Of a stretch of 64,000 nt of DNA, positions 24,826 to 34,452 are shown in pieces. This DNA comes from Sacculina carcini. Taxonomy: Eukaryota; Arthropoda; Thecostraca; Sacculinidae. The stretch is from assembly GCA_916048095.2 (NCBI GenBank), contig OU696572.1, positions 5,599,362 to 5,663,361 on the forward strand, read 5' to 3'. The notes beneath the pieces were generated by a model. That model was not told where the DNA came from. It saw nothing but the letters and a program-made list of their open reading frames with translations, and searched no databases. Each line of letters begins with the position of its first letter. Positions within the stretch are counted from its first letter, which is position 1. Both the position numbers and the translations under genes were made by a program.

Positions 24826-26511
24826 TAATTGTACACTCGTGCTTGCGCACTATATATACCACATATAAACCATCTCTCTTGAACATCTACAATGGCCGGA
24901 CCGCGTAAGACTCTGCTCGAACCCCGAGGACCTCGGTTCGAATCCCAGCCAGGTAATAACTTTCTTCACTCAACACTAAACTCTACACACAAATAATCGA
25001 AATAAATTGGATGAATTAAAGAAAATAAAGAAAATAAAGAAAATAAAGAAAATAAAGAAAATAAAGAAAATAAAGAAAATAAAGAAAATAAAGAAAATAA
25101 AGAAAATAAAGAAAATAAAGAAAATAAAGAAAATAAAGAAAATAAAGAAAATAAAGAAAATAAAGAAAATATAGAAAATAAAGAAAATAAAGAAAATAAA
25201 GAAAATAAAGAAAATAAAGAAAATAAAGAAAATAAAGAAAATAAAGAAAATAAAGAAAATAAAGAAAATAAAGAAAATAAAGAAAATAAAGAAAATAAAG
25301 AAAATAAAGAAAATAAAGAAAATAAAGAAAATAAAGAAAATAAAGAAAATAAAGAAAATAAAGAAAATAAAGAAAATAAAGAAAATAAAGAAAATAAAGA
25401 AAATAAAGAAAATAAAGAAAATAAAGAAAATAAAGAAAATAAAGAAAATAAAGAAAATAAAGAAAATAAAGAAAATAAAGAAAATAAAGAAAATAAAGAA
25501 AATAAAGAAAATAAAGAAAATAAAGAAAATAAAGAAAATAAAGAAAATAAAGAAAATAAAGAAAATAAAGAAAATAAAGAAAATAAAGAAAATAAAGAAA
25601 ATAAAGAAAATAAAGAAAATAAAGAAAATAAAGAAAATAAAGAAAATAAAGAAAATAAAGAAAATAAAGAAAATAAAGAAAATAAAGAAAATAAAGAAAA
25701 TAAAGAAAATAGAGAAAATAGAGAAAATAGAGAAAATAGAGAAAATAGAGAAAATAGAGAAAATAGAGAAAATAAAGAAAATAAAGAAAATAGAGAAAAT
25801 AAAGAAAATAAAGAAAATAAAGAAAATAAAGAAAATAAAGAAAATAAAGAAAATAAAGAAAATAAAGAAAATAAAGAAAATAAAGAAAATAAAGAAGATA
25901 AAGAAAATAAAGAAAATAAAGAAAATAAAGAAAATAAAGAAAATAAAGAAAATAAAGAAAATAAAGAAAATAAAGAAAATAAAGAAAATAAAGAAAATAA
26001 AGAAAATAAAGAAAATAAAGAAAATAAAGAAAATAAAGAAAATAAAGAAAATAAAGAAAATAAAGAAAATAAAGAAAATAAAGAAAATAAAGAAAATAAA
26101 GAAAATAAAGAAAATAAAGAAAATAAAGAAAATAAAGAAAATAAAGAAAATAGAGAAAATAAAGAAAATAGAGAAAATAAAGAAAATAAAGAAAATAAAG
26201 AAAATAAAGAAAATAGAGAAAATAGAGAAAATAGAGAAAATAGAGAAAATAGAGAAAATAGAGAAAATAGAGAAAATAAAGAAAATAAAGAAAATAAAGA
26301 AAATAAAGAAAATAAAGAAAATAAAGAAAATAAAGAAAATAAAGAAAATAAAGAAGATAAAGAAGATAAAGAAGATAAAGAAGATAAAGAAGATAAAGAA
26401 GATAAAGAAAATAAAGAAAATAAAGAAAATAAAGAAAATAAAGAAAATAAAGAAAATTAAGAAAATTAAGAAAATAAAGAAAATATAGAAAATATAGAAA
26501 ATAAAGAAATT
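24826..26511 (+). repeat. Satellite unit 17
   Basis: Core 192 bp, block 1,494 bp (166 x 9) without a single length change. Two AGAG runs of seven, single AGAG and AAAGAAGAT repeats, six AAAGAAGAT, two TAAGAAAAT, two ATAG. Confidence 0.95.
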
Positions 26512-26955
26512 TAATTGTACACTCGTGCTTGCGCACTATATATACAACATATAAACCATCTCTCTTGAACATCTACAATGGCCGGACCGCGTAAGACTCT
26601 GCTCGAACCCCGAGGACCTCGGTTCGAATCCCAGCCAGGTAATAACTTTCTTCACTCAACACTAAACTCTACACACAAATAATCGAAATAAATTGGATGA
26701 ATTAAAGAAAATAAAGAAAATAAAGAAAATAAAGAAAATAAAGAAAATAAAGAAAATAAAGAAAATAAAGAAAATAAAGAAAATAAAGAAAATAAAGAAA
26801 ATAAAGAAAATAAAGAAAATAAAGAAAATAAAGAAAATAAAGAAAATAAAGAAAATAAAGAAAATAAAGAAAATAAAGAAAATAAAGAAAATAAAGAAAA
26901 TAAAGAAAATAAAGAAAATAAAGAAAATATAGAAAATATAGAAAATAAAGAAATT
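26512..26955 (+). repeat. Satellite unit 18
   Basis: Core 192 bp, short block of 252 bp (28 x 9), canonical apart from two ATAG at the right end. Confidence 0.95.
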
Positions 26956-27850
26956 TAATTGTACACTCGTGCTTGCGCACTATATATACCACATATAAAC
27001 CATCTCTCTTGAACATCTACAATGGCCGGACCGCGTAAGACTCTGCTCGAACCCCGAGGACCTCGGTTCGAATCCCAGCCAGGTAATAACTTTCTTCACT
27101 CAACACTAAACTCTACACACAAATAATCGAAATAAATTGGATGAATTAAAGAAAATAAAGAAAATAAAGAAAATAAAGAAAATAAAGAAAATAAAGAAAA
27201 TAAAGAAAATAAAGAAAATAAAGAAAATAAAGAAAATAAAGAAAATAAAGAAAATAAAGAAAATAAAGAAAATAAAGAAAATAAAGAAAATAAAGAAAAT
27301 AAAGAAAATAAAGAAAATAAAGAAAATAAAGAAAATAAAGAAAATAAAGAAAATAAAGAAAATAAAGAAAATAAAGAAAATAAAGAAAATAAAGAAAATA
27401 AAGAAAATAAAGAAAATAAAGAAAATAAAGAAAATAAAGAAAATAAAGAAAATAAAGAAAATAAAGAAAATAAAGAAAATAGAGAAAATAAAGAAAATAA
27501 AGAAAATAAAGAAAATAAAGAAAATAATGAAAATAATGAAAATAGAGAAAATAGAGAAAATAGAGAAAATAGAGAAAATAGAGAAAATAGAGAAAATAGA
27601 GAAAATAAAGAAAATAAAGAAAATAAAGAAAATAAAGAAAAATAAAGAAAATAAAGAAAATAAAGAAAATAAAGAAAATAAAGAAGATAAAGAAGATAAA
27701 GAAGATAAAGAAGATAAAGAAAATAAAGAAAATAAAGAAAATAAAGAAAATAAAGAAAATAAAGAAAATAAAGAAAATAAAGAAAATAAAGAAAATTAAG
27801 AAAATTAAGAAAATAAAGAAAATATAGAAAATATAGAAAATAAAGAAATT
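26956..27850 (+). repeat. Satellite unit 19
   Basis: Core 192 bp, block 703 bp (78 x 9 plus one extra A near 27640). It contains two AATGAAAAT-type repeats (27525-27540) seen nowhere else, seven AGAG, four AAAGAAGAT, two TAAGAAAAT and two ATAG. Confidence 0.95.
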
Positions 27851-28825
27851 TAATTGTACACTCGTGCTTGCGCACTATATATACAACATATAAACCATCT
27901 CTCTTGAACATCTACAATGGCCGGACCGCGTAAGACTCTGCTCGAACCCCGAGGACCTCGGTTCGAATCCCAGCCAGGTAATAACTTTCTTCACTCAACA
28001 CTAAACTCTACACACAAATAATCGAAATAAATTGGATGAATTAAAGAAAATAAAGAAAATAAAGAAAATAAAGAAAATAAAGAAAATAAAGAAAATAAAG
28101 AAAATAAAGAAAATAAAGAAAATAAAGAAAATAAAGAAAATAAAGAAAATAAAGAAAATAAAGAAAATAAAGAAAATAAAGAAAATAAAGAAAATAAAGA
28201 AAATAAAGAAAATAAAGAAAATAAAGAAAATAGAGAAAATAGAGAAAATAGAGAAAATAGAGAAAATAGAGAAAATAGAGAAAATAGAGAAAATAAAGAA
28301 AATAAAGAAAATAAAGAAAATAAAGAAAATAAAGAAAATAAAGAAAATAAAGAAAATATAGAAAATATAGAAAATATAGAAAATAAAGAAAATAAAGAAA
28401 ATAAAGAAAATAAAGAAAATAAAGAAAATAAAGAAAATAAAGAAAATAAAGAAAATAAAGAAAATAAAGAAAATAAAGAAAATAAAGAAAATAAAGAAAA
28501 TAAAGAAAATAAAGAAAATAAAGAAAATAAAGAAAATAAAGAAAATAAAGAAAATAAAGAAAATAAAGAAAATAAAGAAAATAAAGAAAATAAAGAAAAT
28601 AAAGAAAATAAAGAAAATAAAGAAAATAAAGAAAATAAAGAAAATAAAGAAAATAAAGAAAATAAAGAAAATAAAGAAAATAAAGAAAATAAAGAAAATA
28701 AAGAAAATAAAGAAAATAAAGAAAATAAAGAAAATAAAGAAAATAAAGAAAATAAAGAAAATAAAGAAAATAAAGAAAATAAAGAAAATAAAGAAAATAA
28801 AGAAAATAAAGAAAATAAAGAAAAT
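27851..28825 (+). repeat. Satellite unit 20
   Basis: Core 192 bp, block 783 bp (87 x 9). Seven AGAG and three ATAG are followed by about 50 pure repeats. It marks the change from the internal core type (AAATTTAATTG junction) to the flank type (AAATTAATTG). Confidence 0.95.
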
Positions 28826-29251
28826 TAATTGTACACTCGTGCTTGCGCACTATATATACCACATATAAACCATCTCTCTTGAACATCTACAATGGCCGGA
28901 CCGCGTAAGACTCTGCTCGAACTCCGAGGACCTCGGTTCGAATCCCAGCCAGGTAATAACTTTCTTCACTCAACACTTCACTCTACACACAAATAATCGA
29001 AATAAATTGGATGAATTGAAGAAAATAAAGAAAATAAAGAAAATAAAGAAAATAAAGAAAATAAAGAAAATAAAGAAAATAAAGAAAATAAAGAAAATAA
29101 AGAAAATAAAGAAAATAAAGAAAATAAAGAAAATAAAGAAAATAAAGAAAATAAAGAAAATAAAGAAAATAAAGAAAATAAAGAAAATAAAGAAAATAAA
29201 GAAAATAAAGAAAATAAAGAAAATAAAGAAAATAAAGAAAATAAAGAAAAT
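28826..29251 (+). repeat. Satellite unit 21
   Basis: Core with GAACTCCGAGG, CACTTCACTCTAC and GAATTGAAG, a private set shared only with units 22 and 23. Block 234 bp (26 x 9). Confidence 0.95.
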
Positions 29252-29758
29252 TAATTGTACACTCGTGCTTGCGCACTATATATACCACATATAAACCATC
29301 TCTCTTGAACATCTACAATGGCCGGACCGCGTAAGACTCTGCTCGAACTCCGAGGACCTCGGTTCGAATCCCAGCCAGGTAATAACTTTCTTCACTCAAC
29401 ACTTCACTCTACACACAAATAATCGAAATAAATTGGATGAATTGAAGAAAATAAAGAAAATATAGAAAATAAAGAAAATAAAGAAAATAAAGAAAATAAA
29501 GAAAATAAAGAAAATAAAGAAAATAAAGAAAATAAAGAAAATAAAGAAAATAAAGAAAATAAAGAAAATAAAGAAAATAAAGAAAATAAAGAAAATAAAG
29601 AAAATAAAGAAAATAAAGAAAATAAAGAAAATAAAGAAAATAAAGAAAATAAAGAAAATAAAGAAAATAAAGAAAATAAAGAAAATAAAGAAAATAAAGA
29701 AAATAAAGAAAATAAAGAAAATAAAGAAAATAAAGAAAATAAAGAAAATAAAGAAAAT
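29252..29758 (+). repeat. Satellite unit 22
   Basis: Same private core variants as unit 21. Block 315 bp (35 x 9) with one ATAG repeat. Confidence 0.95.
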
Positions 29759-30373
29759 TAATTGTACACTCGTGCTTGCGCACTATATATACCACATATA
29801 AACCATCTCTCTTGAACATCTACAATGGCCGGACCGCGTAAGACTCTGCTCGAACTCCGAGGACCTCGGTTCGAATCCCAGCCAGGTAATAACTTTCTTC
29901 ACTCAACACTTCACTCTACACACAAATAATCGAAATAAATTGGATGAATTGAAGAAAATAAAGAAAATAAAGAAAATAAAGAAAATAAAGAAAATAAAGA
30001 AAATAAAGAAAATAAAGAAAATAAAGAAAATAAAGAAAATAAAGAAAATAAAGAAAATAAAGAAAATAAAAAAAATAAAGAAAATAAAGAAAATAAAGAA
30101 AATAAAGAAAATAAAGAAAATAAAGAAAATAAAGAAAATAAAGAAAATAAAGAAAATAAAGAAAATAAAGAAAATAAAGAAAATAAAGAAAATAAAGAAA
30201 ATAAAGAAAATAAAGAAAATAAAGAAAATAAAGAAAATAAAGAAAATAAAGAAAATAAAGAAAATAAAGAAAATAAAGAAAATAAAGAAAATAAAGAAAA
30301 TAAAGAAAATAAAGAAAATAAAGAAAATAAAGAAAATAAAGAAAATAAAGAAAATAAAGAAAATAAAGAAAAT
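29759..30373 (+). repeat. Satellite unit 23
   Basis: Same private core variants as units 21-22. Block 423 bp (47 x 9) with one AAAAAAAAT repeat near 30069. Confidence 0.95.
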
Positions 30374-30671
30374 TAATTGTACACTCGTGCTTGCGCACTA
30401 TATATACCACATATAAACCATCTCTCTTGAACATCTACAATGGCCGGACCGCGTAAGACTGCTCGAACCCCGAGGACCTCGGTTCGAATCCCAGCCAGGT
30501 AATAACTTTCTTCACGCAACACTAAACTCTACGCACAAATAATCGAAATAAATTGGATGAATTAAAGAAAATAAAGAAAATAAAGAAAATAAAGAAAATA
30601 AAGAAAATAAAGAAAATAAAGAAAATAAAGAAAATAAAGAAAATAAAGAAAATAAAGAAAATAAAGAAAAT
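30374..30671 (+). repeat. Satellite unit 24
   Basis: Core of 190 bp (a CT pair missing before GCTCGAACC; CACGCAACAC and CTACGCAC changes). Short pure block of 108 bp (12 x 9). Confidence 0.95.
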
Positions 30672-30719
30672 TAATTGTACACTCGTGCTTGCGCACTATA
30701 TATACCACATATAAACCAT
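30672..30719 (+). repeat. Satellite core 25, truncated right end of the array
   Basis: The first 48 bp of a core, ending at ATAAACCAT, where an LTR-retrotransposon fragment begins. Confidence 0.9.
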
Positions 30720-31385
30720 GCACACGAGGCTTTGCACACGAGGCCGTATTTTTCCAGGTGTGCAACCACACTGTCCGCACCAACGACATTCGCGTTCACA
30801 AGCACATCGTCGATGTAGGAAGACGTACCCCGAAACACGGTCGGGTCCTGTTTCAACACAATCTCCATTACGGCTTGCATCACCAATGGGGCGACATTGA
30901 GACCGAATCCGAGTCTAGTGAGACAGAAACGGCGGCCCTCGAAATTGACGGTTTGAAAAGGCCACAATTCGGAGCTCACGGCGATTTGCAAATAAGCCTT
31001 TCTCAAATCGATCAACACCGCACTGCCTCCAACACGTCTCCACAGGCGAATTTTGTCGGCACAAACGTCACTGTTGGCAGTGAATGGATTTATGAACTAA
31101 TTGAGCTCTCTGAAGTCAAGGACTGGCCTGGTCTTTTGCTTATTATTTTGAACGACAGCCATTAGGGGAATTGACGATTTCGCAGGTCCGTGCTCTCGTT
31201 CATCATATCGTTGCAGCCAGCCACGCTTGATCCAGTCCAATAATTCTCTACGGTATTCCATTCGAACACTGGGCTTCATGGCGTATTCACGAACTTTGTT
31301 TTTAGAGCACCTGGTGGCCGTCCGTCCGCCCATTTCCACGCAGCTGTCCACTGTTTCTTGTCAGCACTGAACTTTGCTGTAAAGT
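30720..31385 (-). pseudogene. pol: LTR-retrotransposon reverse transcriptase fragment
   Basis: Minus-strand remnant of a pol gene with several frame changes. Readable pieces are KKQWTAAWKWADGRPPGALK near 31370-31300, KTRPVLDFRELN ending at 31097, LIDLRKAYLQIAV from 31018, RLGFGLNVAPLVMQAV, and the catalytic SYIDD near 30816. This is the polymerase of an LTR element with an unusual, lysine-rich lead-in to the palm. It lacks RNase H and integrase and is cut off by satellite core 25. I believe it belongs to the Ty3/gypsy side, but the clade is uncertain. No stop-free frame spans it. Confidence 0.7.
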
Positions 31386-31404
31386 CTTGTCATTCAATGA
31401 CAAG
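31386..31404. repeat. Perfect 9-bp palindrome at the junction of two pol fragments
   Basis: CTTGTCATT, one C, then AATGACAAG. It lies exactly where a minus-strand RT fragment meets a plus-strand RNase H-integrase fragment. Confidence 0.8.
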
Positions 31405-32669
31405 GTCGGTCAGTTTACCCGGCATTCCACCAGAAGCATCAGCCGCTCCAGCCAATGCTGGAGACGGATGCAGCACGTGAGAAAGGTCTCGGATTCGTTC
31501 TTCGCCAGCGGGATGACCAAGGCCGTTGGCAGCTGATCCAGTGTGGGTCGCGATTTGTGTCCGACACCGAAAGCAGGTATGCTGTGTGTGAGTTGGAGAT
31601 GCTGGCAGTTGTGTGGGCATGTCAGAAATGCCACCAGTATCTGGCTGGCCTCCCCACGTTCAGTGTGGTCACCGATCACAAGCCTCTCGTTCCGATACTG
31701 AACGAGAAGGCACTCGGAGACATCTCCAACCCGCGCCTGCAACGTATGCGACAGCGTCTGCTGCACCTGACTTTTGTCGCTAGCTGGAGACCGGGTGCAA
31801 AGCACAACATCGCCGACGCTCTGTCGCGCGCACCTTCCCAGCCTGCTGATGCTGACGCTGACGTTGACGAGTGCTCGTCTGGATTCTTCGTCCAGACGCT
31901 GGACGCGTTCACAGACGCAGACGACCTGGGTCATCGCACGTCACCGATTGACACCACCCTGGAGGCGGTGCGAGCTGCGTCTCTGGCCGACGATGAGTGT
32001 CGCCAATTGATGACGTACGTGCTGGGCGGTTTCCCTCAGCACAAACATCTGCTGCCCGCCAGTCTCCACCCATTCTGGGGCGTGCGCGACCAGCTCACTG
32101 CGGACCATGGGCTGATCCTGGTCGGCTGCCGCCTGCTTGTGCCCAGGTGTTTGCGGAAGGACACTCTCCGTCGGCTCCACGACGGTCACCAGGGGCAGGC
32201 CAGGACTGTGCAACGCGCACGGCAAACTGTCTTCTGGCCGGGCCTGAACAACGAAATCGCCACTGCCGTAGCATCGTGCCGAAAATGTCTGCAGTACAAA
32301 GACAGCCAGCAAAAAGAGCAATACCTGACGGAACCGCACCCGACACGTCCTTTCGAATCGGTGTCCGCGGATTTTTTCCAACACGCAGGGAAGACCTACC
32401 TCGTGTACGCGGACCGGTTCTCCAACTGGCCAATGGTGTTCGACTGTGGCCGTGACACCTCGGCTCATCAACTGGTGAAGATGCTCCGACATGTGTTCGC
32501 CATGACGGGGGTTCCGACCATACTGTCGTCAGACGGCGGTCCACAGTTCACGGCGCGCCACACGGCCGAACTTCTGCGACTTTGGCACATACGCCATCGT
32601 GTCTCCAGTCCGCACTTCCCGTCTTCTAATGGGCACGCTGAGTCTGCAAATGAATTTGCTGATAAATAG
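31405..32669 (+). pseudogene. pol: Ty3/gypsy RNase H-integrase fragment
   Basis: The open frame begins in RNase H (LETDAAREKGLGFVL, then ESRYAVCELEMLAVVWA and TDHKPLVPIL). It continues through the linker and the integrase zinc region (LHDGHQG ... CRKC) into the catalytic core: SADFF near 32365, SSDGGPQF near 32527, and NGHAES with the third acidic residue near 32640. It stops at 32669, shortly after the catalytic glutamate, so the C-terminal DNA-binding part and LTR are missing. RT is absent upstream, where the opposite-strand fragment begins. No stops occur within the surviving part. Confidence 0.85.
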
Positions 32670-32985
32670 GTTAACGTTAGAGACTTAATATTATTATATT
32701 CGTAATCAGCGCGAAAAACTGCACCTATCTCCCCCTTGACATTTGTAAAATAAAAATAGTTAAAAATCGACGCACCCTAATGCTCATCTGCCGTAAATTC
32801 AACTAAAAGACCTACACGCACACACACACACACACACATACACACGCACATACACGCGCATACGCCTATTTAGCACGCACCGTAACATTCAAACATATGC
32901 ATACATACACACAATTAGGGTTTGCGTACAAATAATAGAAGGCTACTAAAGGAATCAATTATTGTTAAAAATATTCCAATGAAAT
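32670..32985. other. Spacer with CA-rich microsatellite
   Basis: No gene seen. Imperfect (CA)n at about 32818-32850, continuing as CACGCA/TACACG repeats to 32900. AT-rich on both sides. Confidence 0.7.
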
Positions 32986-33019
32986 ATGCCATATGTTTTT
33001 CAGTAAATCAACTGACCAA

Positions 33020-33589
33020 TACGAATGATATCAATATGATTCTCGTTGTCCTCTCGATGCGATTAATTTCTCTGCTTTGTCTGACTCTATTCACCTCCTT
33101 TCCCCCATTTTTTCCCATCTCATCAATTCTTCTTTTCTACATGGTTTATTTTTTGCTGATAAATCTGCTATTGTCACACCAATACTGAAGAAAGCCACTC
33201 TTGACCCTAACTGTCCTGGTAATTACCGCCCTGTTTCCGTTCTGAGCTTCACTGCCAAGCTGCTGGAGTCGACCATACACGAGCAATTATCACCTTTGAT
33301 AAACACCGCTATCGATCCTTTTCAATCTGGCTTTGTATCTAATCGTTCCACTGAATCTCTCCTTTTGCACCTATTGAACGATATCTTCAATCATTTTGCC
33401 TCTGGTGACTCTGTTCTGCTTGTTCTGCTGGATCTCTCTTCGGCATTTGACCTCGTCGATCATGCAATTTTGTGTGACGACCTTGCCGCTATTGGACTCT
33501 CTTCTACGGCTCTTTCATTGATGAAGTCATACTTTTCTAATCGTTCTTATTCTGTTCGCTCTAATTCCACTTTTTCGAGTTCTGTAAAA
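33020..33589 (+). pseudogene. L2-A reverse transcriptase, part 1
   Basis: N-terminal RT: INSSFLHGLFFADKS, then NYRPVSVLSF, FQSGFVSNRSTESLLL and motif A (LLDLSSAFDLVDHA). It is interrupted after SYSVRSNSTFSS by the SINE, which contributes the stop at 33590-33592. Endonuclease and ORF1 are absent. A frameshift is likely near 33030, since upstream similarity to the related LINE is in another frame. Confidence 0.8.
33577..33589. repeat. SINE target duplication, left copy
   Basis: GAGTTCTGTAAAA, identical to 33886-33898. Confidence 0.9.
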
Positions 33590-33885
33590 TAAATTTAATA
33601 TATAAATTTACGCAGTTGAACACAGCAATGGAAAGGCTAATGTTCGCGTGAATTTATGCATGGGCAAAGCCTCACGGCCCCGGCTGGCACACCGCAGGTC
33701 CGGCCGCACGGGTTTTGCAGTCACCGCCAGCACAGAAACTGCACGGCTGCGCGCACACAAAACCCGCATTGCGACAATTGGGCTACCCTTTCAGAAACGA
33801 GCCCAAACGTTTCACCTCGCCAGGGAATCGAACCCTGGAACTCTCGTGCACAGAGCGTGCGTCTTAGCCACTCGGCTACGAGGCG
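33590..33885 (-). mobile_element. tRNA-derived SINE
   Basis: Minus-strand insertion of about 296 bp in the L2-A RT. Its 5' head carries TAGCCGAGTGG (perfect Pol III A box, 33872-33882) and GGTTCGATTCC (perfect B box, about 33822-33832), so it derives from a Ser/Leu-type tRNA with the TAGCCGAGTGGCTAAGAC arm. A GC-rich body of about 200 bp and an AT-rich tail at 33590-33625 follow. It is flanked by 13-bp target duplications. It encodes nothing and would depend on LINE machinery, possibly the L2-type elements seen here. Confidence 0.9.
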
Positions 33886-33898
33886 GAGTTCTGTAAAA
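33886..33898. repeat. SINE target duplication, right copy
   Basis: GAGTTCTGTAAAA, identical to 33577-33589. The L2-A reading frame resumes here. Confidence 0.9.
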
Positions 33899-34178
33899 CT
33901 TTCCAGTGGCGTACCTCAGGGATCAATATTGGGTCCGTTATTGTTCAATTTGTATATGTCTTCTCTCTGTCCAATTCTTCATCGTTTTCCTATTTCTTAC
34001 CACATTTATGCGGATGATCTACAGCTTTACTTTCCTGTCTCAAAATTTTCAGAAAATTGCATTTCTGCGGTTTTGAATAATATTACTTCCTGGGCTTCAT
34101 CACGCCACCTATTTTTGAACCATTCCAAGTCTGAATATATTGTGTTTCATCCTCCCAAATTATCTCCTCCAATAATTC
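33886..34178 (+). pseudogene. L2-A reverse transcriptase, part 2
   Basis: Continues directly from part 1 after the SINE: LSSGVPQGSILGPLLFN (motif B), HIYADDLQLYF with the catalytic YADD near 34008, and LNHSKSEYIVFHPPKLSPP. It is cut by the Gypsy-A insertion at 34179; ATTC at 34175-34178 is the target duplication. Confidence 0.85.
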
Positions 34179-34438
34179 TGTCATGAACATTCCGGAACGG
34201 CTGAAGGTTTATTGTCGAGAATTTCAATATAAGACAAATGAACCTGAAACAAAAGACATATTGAATTATTGTAGTTGAAATAAAACAATTAATATCAAGC
34301 GCAAACAGTAGAATGATATCCAACACTTACTGCGCAGTGCACACTCAATTTCGTAATTGTTATTGTCCGCCGCACCAGCATTGCCAAGCAGTGATGCCAG
34401 TTGTCGGAGTTTGGCTATTTTTACGAACACCTCTGACA
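34179..34438 (-). repeat. Gypsy-A 3' LTR
   Basis: 260 bp, TGTCATGAAC to CTCTGACA on the plus strand. Differs from the other LTR at GAAGGTTT/GAACGTTT and TTCGTAATT/TTCGTGATT. Confidence 0.95.
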
Positions 34439-34452
34439 TCACTCCCTCACGT
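34439..34452 (-). other. Gypsy-A polypurine tract, overlapping the pol stop codon
   Basis: On the minus strand CGTGAGGGAGTGA directly precedes the 3' LTR. The purine-rich GAGGGAGTGA is the likely plus-strand primer, and its last three bases are the pol stop codon (34439-34441). Confidence 0.6.

Larger units (their letters stand above)
1..30719 (+). repeat. Composite satellite array: 192-bp core plus (AAAGAAAAT)n blocks
   Basis: About 25 head-to-tail units, each made of a nearly invariant core (192 bp in most copies) and a block of the 9-mer AAAGAAAAT. Block sizes are 306, 459, 378, 567, 1521, 720, 1305, 684, 802, 386, 377, 1387, 386, 375, 1482, 684, 783, 1494, 252, 703, 783, 234, 315, 423 and 108 bp. 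Point variants of the 9-mer (AGAGAAAAT, AAAGAAGAT, TAAGAAAAT, ATAGAAAAT) occur in runs. The plus strand of the blocks has practically no C. Neighbouring cores share private variants, as expected from unequal exchange. The array is open at the left window edge, ends at 30719 in a truncated core, and is interrupted by an LTR element and two LINE copies. Confidence 0.95.

Noticed and set aside
1..30719. Regularly alternating conserved and variable segments, superficially like a CRISPR array
   Set aside because: The conserved part is 192 bp, the variable part is itself a 9-mer repeat, there are no unique spacers or cas genes, and the window is eukaryotic.
34..30789. Long open frames reading (KKI)n, (FLY)n, (ENK)n or (SLF)n on both strands, up to about 500 codons
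   Set aside because: A 9-bp repeat without a stop is open in any frame whatever its function. The ATAG variant puts TAG into the KKI frame, the frames exist on both strands, and composition is pure repeat. I do not call them genes.
31410..31934. Minus-strand frames of 60-180 codons opposite RNase H and integrase
   Set aside because: They are antisense shadows of a GC-rich pol sequence. The plus frame has the catalytic motifs.
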